The notes under the pieces are model-generated. The model ran no database searches and was not told where the DNA came from. It saw only the letters and a program-made list of their open reading frames with translations. From NCBI GenBank assembly GCA_022573485.1, contig JACZTW010000012.1, positions 1-25,187 of the forward strand: a stretch of DNA of 25,187 nt, in the 5' to 3' direction. Positions 21,508 to 25,187 of the stretch are shown in pieces. Both the position numbers and the translations under genes were made by a program. This DNA is from Planctomycetota bacterium. GTDB taxonomy: Bacteria > Planctomycetota > Phycisphaerae > UBA1845 > CAIVHJ01. How positions within the stretch are numbered: the stretch's first letter is position 1; each line of letters opens with the position of its first letter.

Positions 21508-23505
21508 TCAAGCTGGAACCAGCTTATCTGTCGGCATTGTATATTTCTCCCGCCACACTTCCTCGATGATCTCCGCGCCTTTCAGGCCATAGGTCCTCGG
21601 GCGGACGGGGATGAGCGACGTGTCTACCGGCGCGTAGCTGATTTCCGGGCCGTCGGGCGTGTAGGTCGCGATGGTGGTCTTGAGCCATTTGTCATTCTTG
21701 GTCTTGAAGGCGGTACACCACTCCTCTGCCTGCCGGCGCAGCTCTGCGGGCTCGTCGGCGGTCGGCGCGGGAATGTCGAACTCCGGTTTGTAGTGGGCTC
21801 CGCGGCATTCGTCGCGCAGCAGCGCGCCCTTGGCGATGACCTTGGCCAAGTCGATCATATCGCCCAGCGCCCGCGCCAAGCTGAGGTTCTGATTGGTCCA
21901 GTCGCCCTGGTCCGCCAGGCCGACGTTGCGGTAGCGCTCGCTGAGTTCGCCGAGCTTGTCCACCAGCGAAGCCAAATCCTTATTGTTGCGAACCACTGTG
22001 CAGGCCGTGGTCATTTCCTGCCCGAGTTCCTGGTGCAGCAGATAGGCGTTTTCTTTGCCGTCGGCGCTCACCAGTCGGTCGTGCTGCTCTTGATGTTTCT
22101 TGACTTCCTGCTCCATCATCGAGCTGGCCACGTCGCTGCTGCTGCTCGGCGCGTTCTTGAGCAGCGTCTCCACGCACGGCGCCACGAACAACCCGCTGAA
22201 GATGCAACTCAGGAGCGAGTTGGCGCCCAGGCGATTGCCGCCGTGGTACTGGTAGTCCGCCTCGCCGATGACGTATAGGCCGGGGACGTTGCTCTGCTGG
22301 TTGCGCGGCGAATCGAGCACCAGTCCGCCGGTGTCTTCGTCTTTCTCGAAGTCCACCCACAACCCGCCCATACTGTAATGCACGCCGGGGAAGATCTTCA
22401 TAGGCGTATCGAGGGCCTCGGCGCCGGCGAACTTCTTGTAGATGCCCAAAATGCCGCCCAGTTTCTTTTGCATCACTTCGCGCGGCGGAGCCAGCGGGTT
22501 TTCTCGCCGCCGGGTCTGTTCGGTGAGGTCCAGATAGACGCAGAATCGATCTTTATCGACGCTTAGTTTCTGACTCACGCAAACGTCGAAGATTTCCCGC
22601 GTGGCAATGTCGCGCGGCACGAGGTTGCCGAATTTCGGAAAACGCTCTTCGAGGAAGTAGTAGCGCTCGCTTTCCGGGATGGTCATGGGATCGCGCGGAT
22701 CCTGCGGCTGCCGCGGCACCCACACGCGCCCGCCCTCGCCGCGGGCCGACTCGCTCATCAGCCGCAGCTTGTCCGTGCCGGGGATTGCCGTCGGATGCAC
22801 CTGCACAAACTCGCCGTTGGCGTAATTCACGCCGGCTTTGTAGGCTCGGGCGTTGGCGCCGCCGGTGCAGATAGTGGACATCGTGCTCTTGCCGAAGACC
22901 ATGCCGCACCCGCCGGTGGCCAGCACTACGGCGTCCGCCGCGAACGGCCGAATCTCCATGCTGAACATGTCCTGAGCTACCACGCCGCGACAGACGCCGC
23001 TGTCATCCACGATCGGACCCAGAAACTCCCAGAATTCATACTTTTGAATCAGGCCCGCGTCCTCCCAGCGCCGGACCTGCTCGTCGAGGGCATAGAGCAA
23101 CTGCTGGCCCGTGGTCGCGCCGGCAAAGGCGGTACGCTTGTACATCGTTCCGCCGAAGCGCCGCTGGTCGCGCAGGCCTTCCGGCGTGCGGTTGAAAGGC
23201 ACGCCCAGCCGATCGAGTAAATCGATGACCTTGGGCGCCCAGTAACACATTTCCTTTACCGGCGGCTGATGTTGCAGGAAGTCACCGCCGTACACAGTGT
23301 CGTCCAAGTGCAGCCACTCACTGTCACCCTGCTGGCGGGTGAGTTCGTTGACTGAATTGATGCCGCCTTGGGCGCAGACGCTGTGCGAGCGTTTGACAGG
23401 CACCATACTGATGAGATCGACGTGGATGCCCAGCTCGCCGAACTTCATGGCAGCAGCCAGCCCCGCCAGCCCGCCTCCGATGATTACTACTCGTTGATTG
23501 GCCAT
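21508..23505 (-). CDS. sdhA: Succinate dehydrogenase / fumarate reductase flavoprotein subunit
   Basis: A 665-residue catalytic subunit of complex II that oxidises succinate to fumarate with covalently bound FAD. The N-terminus has the dinucleotide-binding VVIIGGGLAGLAAAMK. The histidine for covalent FAD attachment lies in RSHSVCAQGGI. Active-site regions are VHPTAIPGTDKLRLMSESAR and ESARGEGG, followed later by YSMGGLWVD and GEADYQYHGGNRLGANSL. The C-terminal helical domain is complete. The ATG at 23505 is unambiguous. It follows sdhC by 195 bases carrying a large inverted repeat, and is followed by the cassette and not by sdhB. Confidence 0.96.
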   Translation of the reverse strand: MANQRVVIIGGGLAGLAAAMKFGELGIHVDLISMVPVKRSHSVCAQGGINSVNELTRQQGDSEWLHLDDTVYGGDFLQHQPPVKEMCYWAPKVIDLLDRLGVPFNRTPEGLRDQRRFGGTMYKRTAFAGATTGQQLLYALDEQVRRWEDAGLIQKYEFWEFLGPIVDDSGVCRGVVAQDMFSMEIRPFAADAVVLATGGCGMVFGKSTMSTICTGGANARAYKAGVNYANGEFVQVHPTAIPGTDKLRLMSESARGEGGRVWVPRQPQDPRDPMTIPESERYYFLEERFPKFGNLVPRDIATREIFDVCVSQKLSVDKDRFCVYLDLTEQTRRRENPLAPPREVMQKKLGGILGIYKKFAGAEALDTPMKIFPGVHYSMGGLWVDFEKDEDTGGLVLDSPRNQQSNVPGLYVIGEADYQYHGGNRLGANSLLSCIFSGLFVAPCVETLLKNAPSSSSDVASSMMEQEVKKHQEQHDRLVSADGKENAYLLHQELGQEMTTACTVVRNNKDLASLVDKLGELSERYRNVGLADQGDWTNQNLSLARALGDMIDLAKVIAKGALLRDECRGAHYKPEFDIPAPTADEPAELRRQAEEWCTAFKTKNDKWLKTTIATYTPDGPEISYAPVDTSLIPVRPRTYGLKGAEIIEEVWREKYTMPTDKLVPA

Positions 23506-23590
23506 TTATCGTGTCTCATTCGTAGCGTGAGTCAAAACCCATCAGTACAACTCCGCCAAACGACCCACTCAAACCGAACGATGCTGCCGA

Positions 23591-23603
23591 TGGCTTGCCG
23601 TTT
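23591..23603. repeat. TGGCTTGCCGTTT short dispersed repeat, copy 1
   Basis: The same 13 bases recur at 24660-24672. Both copies sit in gaps next to sdhC and are followed by bases that can pair back (AGCATC here, GGCAGCC there). Confidence 0.45.
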
Positions 23604-23612
23604 AGCATCTGC

Positions 23613-23688
23613 GTGGCATGGGCAAGTACTCTTGCCCGTGGCAACTTTCGTCAATGAGCACACGGGCAAGAGTACTTGTCCATGCCAC
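23613..23688. repeat. 28-base near-perfect inverted repeat in the sdhC-sdhA gap
   Basis: The left arm 23613-23640 and right arm 23661-23688 are reverse complements at 27 of 28 positions, with a 20-base loop between. The arms carry GGGCAAGTACTCTTGCCC, itself an 18-base palindrome, so alternative folds are possible. The transcript of the sdh operon would contain a very stable hairpin here. Confidence 0.85.
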
Positions 23689-23700
23689 ACGAGCTGCGGG

Positions 23701-24465
23701 TCAAGACCCACCAGTTGCGGACTCCTCTTGCACGCTCATTGCGTGGGCGTCCGGCGCGACTGCGTGCTCGTTCACTTCATACATGCGAAATCCGGAAACC
23801 GCCGCCAAACCCACAATGCACAACATCACACCCAGCACCGCGCACATGCCGCCGGCCACGCGCTGCGCACGCTGACCCACCGTGATGCCCCACGTGATCA
23901 AGAACGTCCACAAGCCGTTGGCAAAATGATAGACCGTCGAAATCACGCCCGCCGCATAAATCGGCGCGATGATCCAGTGAAGCTGAATCGCGGCGGCGGC
24001 GGTCTCTGTGGCATTGTGCGGATCGAACTGCGCCCCGCCCATGAAGCTCAGCGGCTTGCCGATCCAGTGCATGTGATACAAGTGATAGATAATGAACAGC
24101 GTGGCAATCACGCCGCTGGTGCGTTGCAGGGTGTAACGAATGTTGGCGCGATACTTGTAGATGCCCGCGTTGTTCTTGGCGGTGGTGACGATCTTGATGC
24201 CGATTAAAATATGAAACGTCAGCGGAATGAAAATGCCGACGATCTCGACGGGAACCAGCAAAGGCCCCAGCGAATGAATCCGCTCGACGCTCTCGTTGAA
24301 GACCTCCGCCCCGCCGAGTATGGACGCGTTGGCCATCAAGTGCATGACGAGAAACACGCCCAGCGGAATCACGCCCATCAGCGAATGAAGGCGCCGAATC
24401 CAGAAGTGATGCTTCTCCCAGAATTCAGGCTGTGCTGATGCTGCCTGACCGGCCATGATCGTCAT
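23701..24465 (-). CDS. sdhC: Succinate dehydrogenase / fumarate reductase cytochrome b subunit (B-type, five helices)
   Basis: About 254 residues. The inner-membrane anchor of complex II, which binds heme b and exchanges electrons with quinone. The hydrophobic segments are GVIPLGVFLVMHLM, LLVPVEIVGIFIPLTFHILIGI, TSGVIATLFIIYHLYHM, WIIAPIYAAGVISTVYHFANGLW and AVLGVMLCIVGLAAV. Heme-ligand histidines typical of di-heme B-type subunits sit in RRLHSLMG, VMHLM, TFHILIG, YHLYHMHW and VYHFANG. A single fused subunit followed by sdhA fits the sdhCAB order of B-type operons. The ATGs at 24465 and 24456 are both possible starts; neither has a strong ribosome site. The frame is open further to 24537, but that part is not family-like. 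Confidence 0.92.
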   Translation of the reverse strand: MTIMAGQAASAQPEFWEKHHFWIRRLHSLMGVIPLGVFLVMHLMANASILGGAEVFNESVERIHSLGPLLVPVEIVGIFIPLTFHILIGIKIVTTAKNNAGIYKYRANIRYTLQRTSGVIATLFIIYHLYHMHWIGKPLSFMGGAQFDPHNATETAAAAIQLHWIIAPIYAAGVISTVYHFANGLWTFLITWGITVGQRAQRVAGGMCAVLGVMLCIVGLAAVSGFRMYEVNEHAVAPDAHAMSVQEESATGGS

Positions 24466-24548
24466 CCATTCCGTCGCAAAGGCCAATCGATTCCGTAGCG
24501 CCGCCGGGATTCTAATACGAATCGCCGGTGATGGCAAAGAGTAAGCAA

Positions 24549-24592
24549 GCTGTCAGCGGTCAGCTCTCAGCTTTCAGCTCTCAGTGGTCAGC
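24549..24592. repeat. Iterated 7-base tract (CTCAGCT / GTCAGCG)
   Basis: Six degenerate heptads on the theme TCAGC(T/G)(C/T/G): GTCAGCG, GTCAGCT, CTCAGCT, TTCAGCT, CTCAGTG, GTCAGCT. On the other strand this reads AGCTGAC/AGCTGAG, the same theme as the tracts at 3853, 4744 and 9093. Confidence 0.7.
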
Positions 24593-24618
24593 TTATTTAC
24601 GCAGCAGCATCTGCCAAA

Positions 24619-24634
24619 TCCCGGCGCGCCGGGA
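24619..24634. repeat. 16-base palindrome, second copy
   Basis: TCCCGGCGCGCCGGGA is identical to 16829-16844. It sits between the zinc-ribbon gene and sdhC. Confidence 0.6.
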
Positions 24635-24659
24635 AAGTCAGTTCGAGAGGTCCGGCCCG

Positions 24660-24672
24660 TGGCTTGCCGTTT
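24660..24672. repeat. TGGCTTGCCGTTT short dispersed repeat, copy 2
   Basis: Identical to 23591-23603, with GGCAGCC following that can pair with GGCTTGCC. Confidence 0.45.
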
Positions 24673-24707
24673 GGCAGCCTTCGCGGACCAGAGTGGATTG
24701 TGACTGG

Positions 24708-24732
24708 GAATCACGCGGGCATTGCGTGATTC
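24708..24732 (-). terminator. Possible hairpin terminator of the zinc-ribbon gene
   Basis: GAATCACGC (24708-24716) and GCGTGATTC (24724-24732) form a perfect 9-bp stem with a 7-base loop, 50 bases past the stop at 24782 on the minus strand. No T-run follows on that strand, so it may be only a structural repeat. Confidence 0.35.
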
Positions 24733-24781
24733 AAAATCGCGCGCGATGCAACGAACCGCAAACAAACGCACGACTTGCCAA

Positions 24782-25187
24782 TTATGAGAACTCCTTCCCA
24801 CATTCAGGACACCGCTCCGCCGACCCGCGAAGGTCATACCCACACGCCACGCACAGCCCGAGCTTCTTGCGCTTGCGCCGGCGACGGCGGCTGCGGAATG
24901 GCAACAAAAAGAGGAAGAAGGCGGAGGGTACAGCAAAGGCTACCGTAGGAATCCAGAGCGGAAAGCTGAACGACTTGGGTGGGAAGGGTGACCTGGTGTT
25001 CGCCGTCGCGATGACAGACTGGCGTGCAAGTCCCCCTGTACCAAGAAAGTAATCGCGTTGGCCAATGTTCCTGGTGACGACCTTACCCCAGGTAGTCAGG
25101 CCTACACTATTTCCACGCAGTAACAACACTCGACCCTTCCTCACAACGTGACCTGAGTAAAAAGTATTCTGCTCATGATCCAACCAT
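24782..25187 (-). CDS. Membrane protein with C-terminal zinc ribbon, 5' end outside the window
   Basis: The frame is open to the right edge of the window, with only a TTG at 25183 as an internal start candidate, so the N-terminus is probably missing. About 134 residues are visible. A soluble N-terminal stretch (residues 1-65) is followed by one membrane segment (PLWIPTVAFAVPSAFFLFLLPF), a very basic linker (RSRRRRRKRKK) and a zinc ribbon of two cysteine pairs, CVACGYDLRGS and RCPECGKEF. The CGYDLRG ribbon after a basic linker and a membrane helix is extremely common in planctomycete hypothetical proteins. No function is known to me. It is co-directional with sdhC but separated by 316 bases. 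Confidence 0.82.
   Translation of the reverse strand, partial: WLDHEQNTFYSGHVVRKGRVLLLRGNSVGLTTWGKVVTRNIGQRDYFLGTGGLARQSVIATANTRSPFPPKSFSFPLWIPTVAFAVPSAFFLFLLPFRSRRRRRKRKKLGLCVACGYDLRGSAERCPECGKEFS

Larger units (their letters stand above)
24466..24781. other. Intergenic region upstream of sdhC, repeat-rich, no gene seen
   Basis: These 316 bases carry a 7-base iterated tract (24549-24592), the 16-base palindrome shared with 16829, the TGGCTTGCCGTTT repeat and a 9-bp hairpin. They should hold the sdhC promoter, but I could not identify one with confidence. The plus-strand ORF crossing this area is not protein-like. Confidence 0.5.

Noticed and set aside
24528..25052. Plus-strand open frame over the region upstream of sdhC
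   Set aside because: Its N-terminal part is simply the translated heptad tract (Ser/Gln/Ala repeats) and it runs opposite the zinc-ribbon gene.
1..25187. tRNA, rRNA, riboswitch or transposase genes
   Set aside because: None could be recognised by reading either strand; the repeats have no associated transposase in the window.

Overview
The window looks like a chromosomal stretch of a GC-rich planctomycete, probably Phycisphaerae-like or an uncultured relative. The clues are a membrane protein ending in a CxxCGYDLRG...CPEC zinc ribbon (a style very common in planctomycetes), a sigma-70 factor with several helix-turn-helix units before the sigma core, a lipoprotein with an N/D/Q-rich tail, a B-type succinate dehydrogenase operon, and many short dispersed intergenic repeats. 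The assignment rests on gene style and not on a marker-gene match. No tRNA, rRNA, CRISPR array or transposase gene was seen.

Layout. Bases 1-3634 (+) carry a 5'-truncated ATP sulfurylase (sat), a DHH/DHHA1 phosphoesterase of the NrnA/PAP-phosphatase type and a type I phosphodiesterase-like enzyme, a plausible sulfate-activation and PAP-recycling group. Bases 3888-5392 (+) carry a HAD phosphatase and leucyl/phenylalanyl-tRNA-protein transferase (aat). Bases 5491-9086 (+) carry a DUF115/Maf-like protein translationally coupled to an SpsF-like cytidylyltransferase/radical-SAM/SPASM fusion in which both signature motifs are degraded. Converging from the minus strand are neuB, neuC and an HDOD protein (12370-9145). 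Together the two arms look like a nonulosonic-acid (sialic/legionaminic-type) glycosylation locus.

Bases 12662-16592 (-) hold the multi-HTH sigma factor and a membrane-anchored coiled-coil protein. Bases 16890-24465 (-) hold one long co-directional run: sdhC, sdhA, three unrecognised genes, sdhB, a secreted transglutaminase-like protein and a small lipoprotein. SdhB, the transglutaminase and the lipoprotein are joined by 4-base start/stop overlaps. The three unrecognised genes (21410-19607) form a compact cassette sitting between sdhA and sdhB, with lower GC by eye and a 4-base overlap of its own; this is the most likely undescribed module. A partial zinc-ribbon membrane protein runs off the right edge.

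Intergenic DNA is rich in repeats: three copies of a 160-190 base MITE-like element with imperfect terminal inverted repeats, four tracts of 7-base iterations of the CTGAGTG/CTCAGCT type, a 28-base inverted repeat between sdhC and sdhA, an identical 16-base palindrome at two loci 8 kb apart, and a separate 16-base palindrome upstream of the sigma gene.
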